This document shows, in pieces, positions 44,178-52,700 of a DNA stretch of 64,000 bases. This DNA is from Clostridiales bacterium. Its GTDB lineage: Bacteria > Bacillota > Clostridia > Oscillospirales > Oscillospiraceae. The notes beneath the pieces were generated by a model. That model searched no databases. It was given only the letters and a program-made list of their open reading frames with translations, and was not told the origin of the DNA. Position 1 is the first letter of the stretch, and the number at the start of each line of letters is the position of its first letter. The position numbers and the translations under genes were made by a program. The stretch is taken from contig DUOX01000012.1 in NCBI GenBank assembly GCA_012838665.1, positions 24,936 to 88,935 of the forward strand, in the 5' to 3' direction.

Positions 44178-45713
44178 ATGAATATAGCAGCATATTGTCG
44201 TGTTTCGACTGACAAGGAGGACCAATTAAACAGCTTGGAAGCCCAGAAGCGTTTTTTTGCAGAGTATGCAGAAAAGAACGGACATGCCCTTTTAAGAATT
44301 TATGCTGACGAAGGCATTTCCGGCACCAAGACAAAAAACCGCAAGGAATTTCTGCGTCTTATGAAAGACGCAGAAAGTGGTTTGTTTGATATGATAGTAG
44401 TAAAAGACATTTCCCGTTTTGCCAGAAACACCGTTGATCTGCTGGATAACATTCGCAAGTTAAAGTCTTTGGGAATTGAAGTTTTATTTCTCACGGCAAA
44501 TATGACAAGCATGGGCAACAGCGAATTTGTGCTTACCGTTTTTGGGGCATTAGCGCAAGAAGAATCGGCTAACACATCCAAGCGCATTAAATTCGGAAAA
44601 AAGATTAATGCCGAACGGGGGCGGGTACCAAACATTGTTTATGGTTATGATAAGACTCTCGGGGATTATTTTAATCTTACAATAAACGAGAAGGAAGCGG
44701 ATACTGTCAGGCAAATATTTAACTGGTATGTGTTCGAAGGCTACGGAGCCTCAAAAATAGCCAATATGCTTAATGAGCGGGGGTTGAAAACAAAGCGTGG
44801 CTGCCTGTGGAGTCAAAACGCGATTTGCCGCATTCTTACCAACGAGCTGTATATTGGAAAAATCATAAATGGCAAACAGGAAGTGGTTGACTTCCTCACC
44901 GGGCAAAGGATTGGCAAAAAAGAGGACGAGTGGTTTGTTAATGAACGCCCCGATTTGGCCATAGTTGATGCCAAAATATTTGAAAAGGCTCAATTGGTCA
45001 TGTCCGAACGGAGACAAGCCTTCAAATTGAACAAAGAGCGTCAAAGCAATAAACACCTGTTTTCTACGCTTATCAAGTGCAAAGAATGCGGATGGTCCTT
45101 CAGACGTACAGTTCGCACTTATAAAAATACTTATGTGCGCTGGGTTTGCTCCGGACATAACGGGCGGGGAGCAGAAAGCTGCCCCAATGCCGTTACAATT
45201 GATGAAGGCGGATTAATTAATACTTTAGAATACTATTTCACCGAAATCCTGAAATCTAAAAAGAACATCATAAACCATGTCGTCAAACAATTCAATCAGA
45301 TTTATAAGGCAAAAAACGAGAATATAGAGTACGAAAAAGAACTCAATTCAAAACTGGCGAAGTTAAAAAAGGAACGACAAAAATATATGGATATGTATGT
45401 TGATGACATCATATCTCGTGAAGAGCTGAATTCCCTGACTGAAGAGCTAAAAGCAGAAATGGGACAGATAGAAGATGAATTAAAGCTGGTAAGTCTCAAT
45501 ATAACAAAAGGCGAACAGCTGGAATCCATTATTCAAAACACTTTTACCTCTATAGAAAGCATAGTCGATATCCGGGAAATGACCAACGCGCAGCTTAAGC
45601 AGATTATTGAAAAAATAGCAGTAGATAAAGACGGTAATGTCGATATATATTTGCGTTTGCTTTCAGATTTGGGCTTGGGCAAAACCGCTCTAATTAGTGA
45701 CAACCGTACATAA
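44178..45713 (+). CDS. Large serine recombinase of the spoIIID element
   Basis: A 511-aa site-specific recombinase. The resolvase-type catalytic domain carries the nucleophile in AAYCRVSTDKEDQ (Ser10) and active-site Arg residues in KDISRFARNTVDLLDN. A recombinase domain (residues about 160-260, GYGASKIANMLNERG), a zinc ribbon (CKECGWSFRR...CSGH) and a coiled coil (about 370-450) follow, typical of integrases of phages and skin elements (SpoIVCA class). The last codons and the TAA stop are formed by attR, so excision or integration rewrites the gene's 3' end. It is the likely enzyme that excises the element from spoIIID. Confidence 0.95.
   Translation: MNIAAYCRVSTDKEDQLNSLEAQKRFFAEYAEKNGHALLRIYADEGISGTKTKNRKEFLRLMKDAESGLFDMIVVKDISRFARNTVDLLDNIRKLKSLGIEVLFLTANMTSMGNSEFVLTVFGALAQEESANTSKRIKFGKKINAERGRVPNIVYGYDKTLGDYFNLTINEKEADTVRQIFNWYVFEGYGASKIANMLNERGLKTKRGCLWSQNAICRILTNELYIGKIINGKQEVVDFLTGQRIGKKEDEWFVNERPDLAIVDAKIFEKAQLVMSERRQAFKLNKERQSNKHLFSTLIKCKECGWSFRRTVRTYKNTYVRWVCSGHNGRGAESCPNAVTIDEGGLINTLEYYFTEILKSKKNIINHVVKQFNQIYKAKNENIEYEKELNSKLAKLKKERQKYMDMYVDDIISREELNSLTEELKAEMGQIEDELKLVSLNITKGEQLESIIQNTFTSIESIVDIREMTNAQLKQIIEKIAVDKDGNVDIYLRLLSDLGLGKTALISDNRT
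45703..45712 (+). repeat. attR core repeat of the spoIIID element
   Basis: ACCGTACATA, identical to attL at 33372-33381. It overlaps both the recombinase stop and the resumption of spoIIID. Confidence 0.85.
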
Positions 45714-45846
45714 AGATATATCCGAGCGGCTGGAACATATCAATCGTTCACTCCATCTTCAAGTTAAAGAAATATTGGAGAAAAACAAGGCAGAGAGGCA
45801 CATAAGGGGCGGCATAGCGACAAGAAAAAAATATCGCGGAGAATAG
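45703..45846 (+). pseudogene. spoIIID: spoIIID, C-terminal part, beyond the intervening element
   Basis: From the repeat onward the frame reads TVHKDISERLEHINRSLHLQ, then VKEILEKNKAERHIRGGIAT and a basic tail, ending at TAG 45846. This is the conserved C-terminal half of SpoIIID, including the basic extension that contacts DNA. It has no start codon of its own. Joined at the repeat to 33267-33381 it makes a complete 82-aa protein with no gap, added codon or stop, so the gene is intact except for the insertion. Confidence 0.92.
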
Positions 45847-45999
45847 GGCAACCTGACCTCATTGCTGTAAAGCAGCCGTCAGCAAGCCAGGCTTCCCGGT
45901 ATATTGATAAGGCTTTTGGAGCGGATAAACAATCCATTTCCGAATGCGCCTGCAGTCTTACCATCTTATCTAAAGGCTGACTTTTCCTTATTGCCCGTT

Positions 46000-46030
46000 G
46001 GGGCGGACTAAAACCAGTCCGCCCCGTTTT
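46000..46030 (+). terminator. Terminator after spoIIID
   Basis: GGGGCGGACT pairs with AGTCCGCCCC, followed by GTTTT. It separates spoIIID from spoVAD. Confidence 0.8.
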
Positions 46031-46132
46031 CATGGATTTTTTCATTTTCCATGGGAAAAATAAAAGAAACAGATTTCAAGTAAGTTGTAAACTGCCTCAT
46101 AAACAAGACATAATAACAATCGGAGTGAAGCC

Positions 46133-47155
46133 ATGAGCACGAAGCATATCGGAAAGCAGACGGTTATTCTTCAAAAACCTCCCTCTATTGTGGCGGGAGC
46201 CTCCGTAGTAGGAGAAAAGGAGGGTAACGGCCCTCTGAGAAGATGCTTTGACTATATCAGCAATGATTCATATTTTGGGGAAAAAAGCTGGGAAAAAGCT
46301 GAAAGCGTCATGCTCAAGCAGTGTTTTTCCCTTGTTGCAAACAAGGCCAGGATAGCTCCCTCGGATATCGAGTATATTTTCAGCGGCGACCTGTTAAACC
46401 AGTGTGTCGGCTCCACCTTTGCCCTCAGGGAATCGGGCATCCCCTTTTTCGGATTGTTTGGGGCCTGCTCCACCATGGCCGAAGCCCTGTCCTTGGCCGC
46501 AATATTCATTGACGGAGGATTCTGTGACTGTGCGGCGGCCCTCACAAGCTCCCATTTTTGCTCGGCGGAACGGCAATTCCGTCACCCCCTGGAATACGGC
46601 GGGCAGCGCCCTCCCACATCTCAATGGACAGTCACGGGCGCCGGCGCGTTGATACTGAAATCCGAAGGTCCCGGCCCCTATGTGACCCATATTACCACGG
46701 GCAAAATTGTAGACGCCGGCGTCACCGATGCCAACAACATGGGCGCCGCGATGGCTCCGGCGGCATATGACACCCTAAAGACCCATTTTGAAGACACGGG
46801 CCGTAAACCCAATGACTATGACGCCATCGTTACCGGAGACCTGGGCGGCGTGGGCCGGGAAGTAATCCTTGATTTTTTTGCCGCGGACGGGATGGACCTG
46901 AGCTCCATACTCATGGACTGCGGCCTGCTTATCTTTGACACCGAAACCCAAGACGTGCATGCCGGAGGCAGCGGCTGCGGCTGTTCTGCCGCTGTGCTTG
47001 CCAGCCATCTCCTGCCGGAAATGACGGGCGGGCGGTGGAAAAGACTGCTCTTTGCCGCCACCGGAGCCCTCATGTCCCCGGTCACCACCCAGCAGGGGGA
47101 AAGCATACCGAGCATATGCCATGCCGTGGCTCTGGACATGAACAGGGAGTGTTAA
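46133..47155 (+). CDS. spoVAD: Stage V sporulation protein AD
   Basis: A 340-aa thiolase-fold spore protein that binds dipicolinic acid and helps load it into the forespore. Diagnostic stretches are FGLFGACSTMAEALSLAAIF (thiolase-like nucleophile-elbow region), CSAERQFRHPLEYGGQRPPTSQWTVTGAGA (split) and GSGCGCSAAVLASHLLPEM. GGAGTG lies six bases before the ATG. A weak sigma-G/F-like promoter (GTAAA, 17 nt, CATAATA) lies just upstream. spoVAE follows directly, while spoVAC is not present here. Confidence 0.95.
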   Translation: MSTKHIGKQTVILQKPPSIVAGASVVGEKEGNGPLRRCFDYISNDSYFGEKSWEKAESVMLKQCFSLVANKARIAPSDIEYIFSGDLLNQCVGSTFALRESGIPFFGLFGACSTMAEALSLAAIFIDGGFCDCAAALTSSHFCSAERQFRHPLEYGGQRPPTSQWTVTGAGALILKSEGPGPYVTHITTGKIVDAGVTDANNMGAAMAPAAYDTLKTHFEDTGRKPNDYDAIVTGDLGGVGREVILDFFAADGMDLSSILMDCGLLIFDTETQDVHAGGSGCGCSAAVLASHLLPEMTGGRWKRLLFAATGALMSPVTTQQGESIPSICHAVALDMNREC

Positions 47156-47156
47156 T

Positions 47157-47525
47157 ATGGACGTCATTTGGGATTATATTAAGTCCTTTTTGATAGGGGG
47201 GGCACTTTGCATTATAGGACAGATATTAATTGACAAAACTAAGCTGACTCCGGCAAGGATACTGGCCACCTACGTCACCGCCGGCGTGTTCCTGGGGGCG
47301 GTGGGAGTATACGAACCTTTTGCCAAGTGGGCGGGAGCCGGAGCCACGGTGCCTCTTACGGGGTTTGGCAACCTTCTGGCCAGGGGCGTCCGCAAGGCAG
47401 TAGCAGAAAAGGGCGTGCTGGGGGCCTTCACCGGCGGCTTTACCGCCGCTGCGGCCGGAATTTGCGCCGCAATCTTTTTTGGCTATATAGTGGCCCTGAT
47501 ATTTAAACCCAGAGATAAAAACTGA
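47157..47525 (+). CDS. spoVAE: Stage V sporulation protein AE
   Basis: A 122-aa membrane protein with about four helices, the AEb-type component of the SpoVA dipicolinic-acid channel. The GGALCIIGQILIDKTKLTPA start and PLTGFGNLLARGVRKAVAEK loop are typical. The ATG at 47157 comes one base after the spoVAD stop (47155), so the genes are co-translated. Confidence 0.93.
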   Translation: MDVIWDYIKSFLIGGALCIIGQILIDKTKLTPARILATYVTAGVFLGAVGVYEPFAKWAGAGATVPLTGFGNLLARGVRKAVAEKGVLGAFTGGFTAAAAGICAAIFFGYIVALIFKPRDKN

Positions 47526-47551
47526 TACAATTTTGTATAAAAACACAACCC

Positions 47552-47579
47552 CGGAGGGCAGACATTGTCTGTCCTCCGA
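47552..47579. terminator. Hairpin between spoVAE and the DUF975 gene
   Basis: CGGAGGGCAGAC pairs with GTCTGTCCTCCG around a short loop. It has a poor T-tract but is well placed between convergent genes. Confidence 0.55.
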
Positions 47580-47597
47580 GGATAATTTCCGCTGATT

Positions 47598-48353
47598 TTA
47601 ATGCTCCCAGGGGGGCCTTTCGCCCCTGCCGCCTTCTCCCGAGCCTCCGTGCCACCCGTCAAAGTCTGCGCCGCCGGGCATATGCGCCAGGGCGTTGTAG
47701 TAATTTGCATAGGTGACTTCCGCATAGGGCAACGTCCATAAGACTACAAATGGTATAATACTCAGCATGCCCCAGCCTATAAAGCTCAAATCCAGCACGA
47801 ACAGTTCCCACTTGCGCCCCATCATCATGCGCTTGCTGGCTCTTATGCACTCCAAAGCCGTCATATCAGGATTGTCCAGCATAATGTAAAGAGCCTGGCG
47901 GTACCTGTAGGTGGCAACTATACCAGGTATAATTAAAAGCAAACTCCAGAGGAATATAAAAACCCCCATCAGGATATGGAGCCATAGGACCTTAAAGAAT
48001 ATGGCAAAGCCGTCAAACAGATTGCCGTATCCGGCGCTAACGCGGCGGCTGATATTAAGAGAATAGATGGTAAAGCCGACCCCTATCATCATAGTCATTA
48101 TGGAAAGGGCTAAACTTATAAGGTCAGCCATAGTTGAAGTATATGGCAAAACCCGACTGAAATACATCTCCCCCTCAGCGAAAGCCTCCAGCGTCTGTTG
48201 AAGCAGGCGGTATTGGCCGGTAACTTTCAGGGAAAGATACTCCAGTATTAGACCTATCAGCAAATATACCAGAGTAACCAAAAAAACGCTGGGTTTTGCC
48301 TGTCTCATGGCCTGTTTGGCATCTGTCTTAATGGCGGCACGGCTTATTCCCAT
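47598..48353 (-). CDS. DUF975 family membrane protein
   Basis: A 251-aa polytopic protein of the DUF975 family. It opens with RAAIKTDAKQAMRQAKPSVF, contains about five to six helices and has the conserved WSLLLIIPGIVATYRYRQAL and ALECIRASKRMMMGRKWELF segments. The C-terminus is Gly/His-rich. Function is unknown for the family. ATG 48353 with AGGAGG six bases upstream is the start. Confidence 0.88.
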   Translation of the reverse strand: MGISRAAIKTDAKQAMRQAKPSVFLVTLVYLLIGLILEYLSLKVTGQYRLLQQTLEAFAEGEMYFSRVLPYTSTMADLISLALSIMTMMIGVGFTIYSLNISRRVSAGYGNLFDGFAIFFKVLWLHILMGVFIFLWSLLLIIPGIVATYRYRQALYIMLDNPDMTALECIRASKRMMMGRKWELFVLDLSFIGWGMLSIIPFVVLWTLPYAEVTYANYYNALAHMPGGADFDGWHGGSGEGGRGERPPWEH

Positions 48354-48523
48354 ACTATACCTCCTAATTTCAAGCCCTGTAATGGACGGCACAAATAAAA
48401 AGATCACATTTTTCATTTATAATTATCATTTATAATTATATTGTATATATTACATTAAAGACAATACATTACCATAATAATATAAATTTATGTAAATAAT
48501 CTTTATGTAAATAATCGATTTTA

Positions 48524-48560
48524 TATAAAAAGGGGGCCGGTTTTTATAAACTGGCCCCTT
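48524..48560 (-). terminator. Terminator of rpsF-ssb-rpsR
   Basis: On the minus strand AAGGGGCCAG pairs with CCGGCCCCCTT (near-perfect) and is followed by a T/A-rich tail, 31 bp past the rpsR stop. Confidence 0.7.
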
Positions 48561-48590
48561 TACTGGTTAATCAGTTCTTGAAGGCATATA

Positions 48591-48827
48591 TTAATCCGTC
48601 ACATAGGGCAAGAGGGCCAATTGACGTGCTCTCTTAACCGCCTCTGTGAGCTGGCGCTGGTGACGGGCGCAGGTTCCGGTGGTCCTGCGGGGCAGGATCT
48701 TGCTGCGCTCAGACATAAAGCGCCGAAGCTTTGAGATATCTTTATAATCTATATGCTGGCACTTGTCGACACAGAATTGGCAAACCTTTTTGCGTTTGCG
48801 GTTTCTTTTTTCCTTGTCGTTAGCCAA
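48591..48827 (-). CDS. rpsR: 30S ribosomal protein S18
   Basis: A 78-aa basic ribosomal protein. [20 protein letters not shown] and [20 protein letters not shown] are the S18 core. The N-terminal [15 protein letters not shown] keeps several Cys, the zinc-containing type. It is third in the conserved rpsF-ssb-rpsR operon. Confidence 0.97.
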   Translation of the reverse strand: MANDKEKRNRKRKKVCQFCVDKCQHIDYKDISKLRRFMSERSKILPRRTTGTCARHQRQLTEAVKRARQLALLPYVTD

Positions 48828-48846
48828 AACTCTTTCCTCCTATCTT

Positions 48847-49275
48847 TTAAAATGGCAGGTCATCCTCATCGTCATCTAGCTCGGCAAAAGCAGACCCGCC
48901 ATATGCATCAGGCTGGAAACTGCTGCCGGAAGCTTCATTTCCATCACGGCTTCTCTTGCTCTCTCCAAAATAGATATTTTCCACGACTACCTCCGCGCTG
49001 CGGCGTTTACCGCCTTCACGATCGGTCCAGTCTCTGATCTGCAGCCGGCCGGCTACAACGGCCATACTGCCTTTAAAAAAATATTTGGAGACAAACTCGG
49101 CAGTAGAACGCCAGGCCACACAGTCGATGAAGTCTGTCTGTTTTTCACCGCTATCCCTGCTGACATAATCCCTGTCAACGGCCAGTGTAAAGGACGCCAC
49201 TGGTATTTGATTCTGGGTATAGCGAAGTTCAGGGTCTCGGGTCAATCGCCCCATAATTGTGATGTGATTTAACAT
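48847..49275 (-). CDS. ssb: Single-stranded DNA-binding protein
   Basis: A 142-aa OB-fold protein for replication and repair. LNHITIMGRLTRDPELRYTQ starts it, and the aromatic ssDNA-binding core follows. It ends in the acidic tail DDDEDDLPF that recruits partner proteins. ATG 49275 with GGGGGAAG upstream is chosen over 49293. It lies between rpsF and rpsR. Confidence 0.97.
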   Translation of the reverse strand: MLNHITIMGRLTRDPELRYTQNQIPVASFTLAVDRDYVSRDSGEKQTDFIDCVAWRSTAEFVSKYFFKGSMAVVAGRLQIRDWTDREGGKRRSAEVVVENIYFGESKRSRDGNEASGSSFQPDAYGGSAFAELDDDEDDLPF

Positions 49276-49289
49276 ACTACTTCCCCCTA

Positions 49290-49586
49290 TCACTCATACC
49301 GTACGGTAATGAGGGAACGCATGATGCCATCGGTAATCCTGAAAATACGATCCAGCTCAGCGGGGAAGCTGGGAGCAGATGTAAACTTAATCAGCACATA
49401 ATACCCTTCGGAAATATAGTTGATTTTATAGGCCAGCTTGCGCTTGCCCATCTCCTCTATTTCGTCGAGGGTGCCGTTCTGCTCGATAAGCGTCTTGAAC
49501 TTGTCAACGAGAGCTGCAATTTCTTCCTCGCTGAGGTTGGGGTTGATGATGAACATCACCTCATATTTTTCGCTCGTCTTTGCCAC
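49290..49586 (-). CDS. rpsF: 30S ribosomal protein S6
   Basis: A 98-aa ribosomal protein: EKYEVMFIINPNLSEEEIAA at the start and GKRKLAYKINYISEGYYVLI in the middle. The start is GTG 49586, five to six bases after GGAGGTG; the upstream in-frame extension is leader DNA. It is the first gene of rpsF-ssb-rpsR. Confidence 0.96.
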   Translation of the reverse strand: MAKTSEKYEVMFIINPNLSEEEIAALVDKFKTLIEQNGTLDEIEEMGKRKLAYKINYISEGYYVLIKFTSAPSFPAELDRIFRITDGIMRSLITVRYE

Positions 49587-49729
49587 TTTAGCACCTCCTT
49601 CTGGACTTATGGCCCTCAAAAATGAGAGCAAGGATAACCTGTTCTTACATGAACAGGCTATATAATTATATATAAGTTTTGTGGAATGTCAAGAAAAATA
49701 TTGATAAGGGCGATTCCTGCAGAAATTAA

Positions 49730-49754
49730 GAGGTGAGGACCGTGCCCTCACCTC
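49730..49754 (-). terminator. Stem-loop after nifJ
   Basis: GAGGTGAGG pairs with CCTCACCTC directly past the nifJ stop on the minus strand. The tail is only moderately T-rich. Confidence 0.55.
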
Positions 49755-49761
49755 AGTTAAT

Positions 49762-52700
49762 CTACTTCTCGTACATTGCCCTCTGCCTTTGCAGCATTTC
49801 GTACTTGGCCCTGGCATTTTCCTCAGCCTCTTTAAAGAGCGTTTCTGCCCTTTCCGGGAAGCTGCGGGTCAGGGAGCTATAGCGCACTTCGCCCATAATA
49901 AAGTCTCTATAGCTCTTGCTGGGAGCCTTGCTGTCAATGGTCAGGGGGTTTTTGCCCTCGGCCTCAAGGCGCGGGTCAAAGCGGAAAAGGTGCCAGTAGC
50001 CGGCTTCAACGGCTTCCCTGGAAATCTGCTGTGACCTGCCCATGCCTAGCTTTGCGCCGTGGTTTATGCAGGGGGAATAGCATATAATCAGGGACGGCCC
50101 ATCATAACTCTCGGCCTCCAGTATGGCCTTCAGGGTCTGCTGGTAGTTGGCCCCCATTGCTATCTGGGCAACATAAACATATCCGTAGGACATGGCAATC
50201 TGGGCCAGATCCTTCTTCTTAATTGCCTTTCCCGCAGCGGCAAACTGAGCCACCTGGCCTATCTGGCTGGCTTTGGAGGCCTGACCGCCGGTGTTGGAAT
50301 AGACCTCGGTGTCAAATACCAGAATGTTGATGTTCTCGCCGCTGGCCAGCACGTGGTCAAGGCCGCCGAAGCCGATATCGTAGGCCCAGCCGTCACCGCC
50401 GAACACCCATACGGAGGGTTTGTTCAGCAAGTCGGAGTTGGCGATAACATAGGCAACATCGTAATCGTTTTCATAACCGCTTTCTTTAGCCTGGCGGCAG
50501 AGCCGGAGAAGCTCCTGCCCTGCTGCATGGGCCTTTTTGGCGTCGTCCCGGTTTTCCAGCCATTCGGCTGCCGCCGCTTTGAAGTATTCATTATTCGCAA
50601 GATTTGTGACAGCGGTAATAAGCCCCGCCCTGCGCTGCTTAACCGCCTGGAGCATGCCAAATCCGAATTCCGCATTGTCTTCAAACAGGGAGTTTGCCCA
50701 GGCAGGCCCTCTGCCCTCGCGGTTGACGGTGTACGGTACGCCGGGCGCCGAGCCACCCCAGATAGAAGAGCAGCCTGTGGCGTTGGCAATATACATTCTG
50801 TCACCAAAGAGCTGGGTTACCAGCTTTGCGTACGGGGTCTCGCCGCAGCCGGCGCAGGCGCCGGAGAACTCCAGAAGCGGGGGATTGAACTGGCTGCCCT
50901 TGACGGTGTTCTCCGCAAAAGGCACGGGCTTGGAACTGACCTTTTCGTATGCATAGTCAAAGACCTTCTGGACATGCTTCATCTCTTCGATGGGGGTCAT
51001 CTCCAGGGCCTTATCCTTGGCAGGACAGACGTTAAAGCAGCTGCCGCAGCCGGTGCAGTCCATAACACTGGGGATAATGGAAAAGCCGTAATTCTCGCAG
51101 CCCTTGCCCAGCATCTTAATGGTCTGAGTTCCCTCGGGAGCCCCGGCAAGTTCATCCCGGTCAAACACAAAGGGACGGATGACGGCGTGAGGGCAGACGT
51201 AAGAGCACTGGTTGCACTGGATGCAGTTTTCGGGAATCCACCTGGGCACCTCCACTGCGATGCCGCGCTTTTCATAGGCGGCGGTGCCGGAGGGCAGAAC
51301 CCCGGAGGCGGTGTCCAGGAAGGCGGAGACGGGCAGTTTGTCGCCCTGCATGGCGTTTACGGGGATTAATACATCCTTTACGTATTTCACCACCTCTTCC
51401 CTGTCGCCCTTGACCTCGGTTTCCACGGGGCTGGAAGATGCGTTCTTCCACTCCGCAGGAACCTCTATGGCATTGAGTTTTTCAAGGCCGGCGTCCACTG
51501 CGTCCAGATTCATTTTAACAATGTTTTCGCCCTTGTTGCCATAAGTGGCGACAATGGCCTCCTTCATATACTTGACGGCATCATCAATGGGAAGGATGTT
51601 TGCCAGTTTGAAGAAGGCGGCCTGAAGTATGGAGTTGGTCTTGTTGCCAAGTCCAATCTCACGGCCAATGCTTATGGCGTCTATTGTATAGACTTTGATG
51701 TTGTTATCGGCAATATAACGCTTCGCGTCATCCGGCAGGTGCTTGCCCAGTTCCTCGGCGTTATCATAGGCGCAGTTGATAAGGAAGGTCCCGCCGGGCT
51801 TGACGTCCTGAACCATTTTATATTTTGACAGGTAGGAGGGATTATGGCAGGCCACAAAATTCGCCTTTGTAATGTAATAGGTGCTCTTAATGGGGCTATC
51901 GCCAAAGCGCAGGTGGCTTATGGTAATGCCACCTGACTTCTTGGAGTCGTACTGGAAGTACGCCTGGACATTTTTGTTGGTGTAATCGCCTATAATCTTA
52001 ATGCTGTTCTTGTTGGCGCCCACGGTGCCGTCGCTTCCCAGTCCCCAGAACTTGCAGGAGATAATATCCGCAGGAGTGGTATCCGGCTCCTCCGTGATGG
52101 GGATGCTCCTGCCGGTAACATCGTCTACGATGCCGATGGCAAAGCTGTGGATGGGCTTTTCAGGCTGGATGTTGCGGAATGCGGAAATAATAGCTCCGGG
52201 AGGCACATCCTTTGAAGCAAGGCCATAGCGGCCGCCAAAAACGCCGACCCCGGACATGTGGGTACCAGCCAGTGCGGAAACCACGTCCAGATACAGGGGC
52301 TCGCCGGGTGCGCCGGGCTCCTTGGTGCGGTCGAGAACCGCTATTCTCTTCACCGTGGCAGGCAGGGCCTCCAGCAGGTGCTTTTGGGAAAACGGCCTGT
52401 ACAGGCGGACTTTCACAAGCCCCACCTTTTCGCCTCTGGCGCGGAGATAGTCCACAACCTCCTCCGCAGCCTCGCAAACGCTGCCCATGGCCACCAGGAC
52501 ATACTCAGCGTCGGGGGCGCCGTAATAGTTAAAGAGCTTATAGTTGCTGCCTATTTTGGCGTTAATCGTGTCCATGTATTCTTCTACAATTGCGGGTATG
52601 GCATCATACTTGGGGTTTGCAGCCTCCCGTATCTGGAAGAATATATCACCGTTCTGGGCGCTGCCCCGGAGATTGGGCCGCTCGGGGCTTGCGGCGTGCT

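Larger units (their letters stand above)
33372..45712 (+). mobile_element. Skin-like intervening element inside spoIIID (12,331 bp between repeats)
   Basis: The interval is bounded by direct repeats ACCGTACATA at 33372-33381 (attL) and 45703-45712 (attR). It carries a large serine recombinase at its right end, oriented toward attR. Deletion of one repeat unit plus the interval rebuilds spoIIID in frame. This matches the logic of the sigK-interrupting skin elements of Bacillus subtilis and Clostridioides difficile, which are excised in the mother cell. Inside are a FecCD importer, a methyltransferase/NTPase operon, an opine-dehydrogenase/ATP-grasp pair and many decayed genes; no phage structural gene is recognised. 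Excision itself is inferred. Confidence 0.88.

Noticed and set aside
50059..51369. 436-aa plus-strand frame inside nifJ
   Set aside because: Antisense shadow of the pyruvate:ferredoxin oxidoreductase, which is unambiguous on the other strand.
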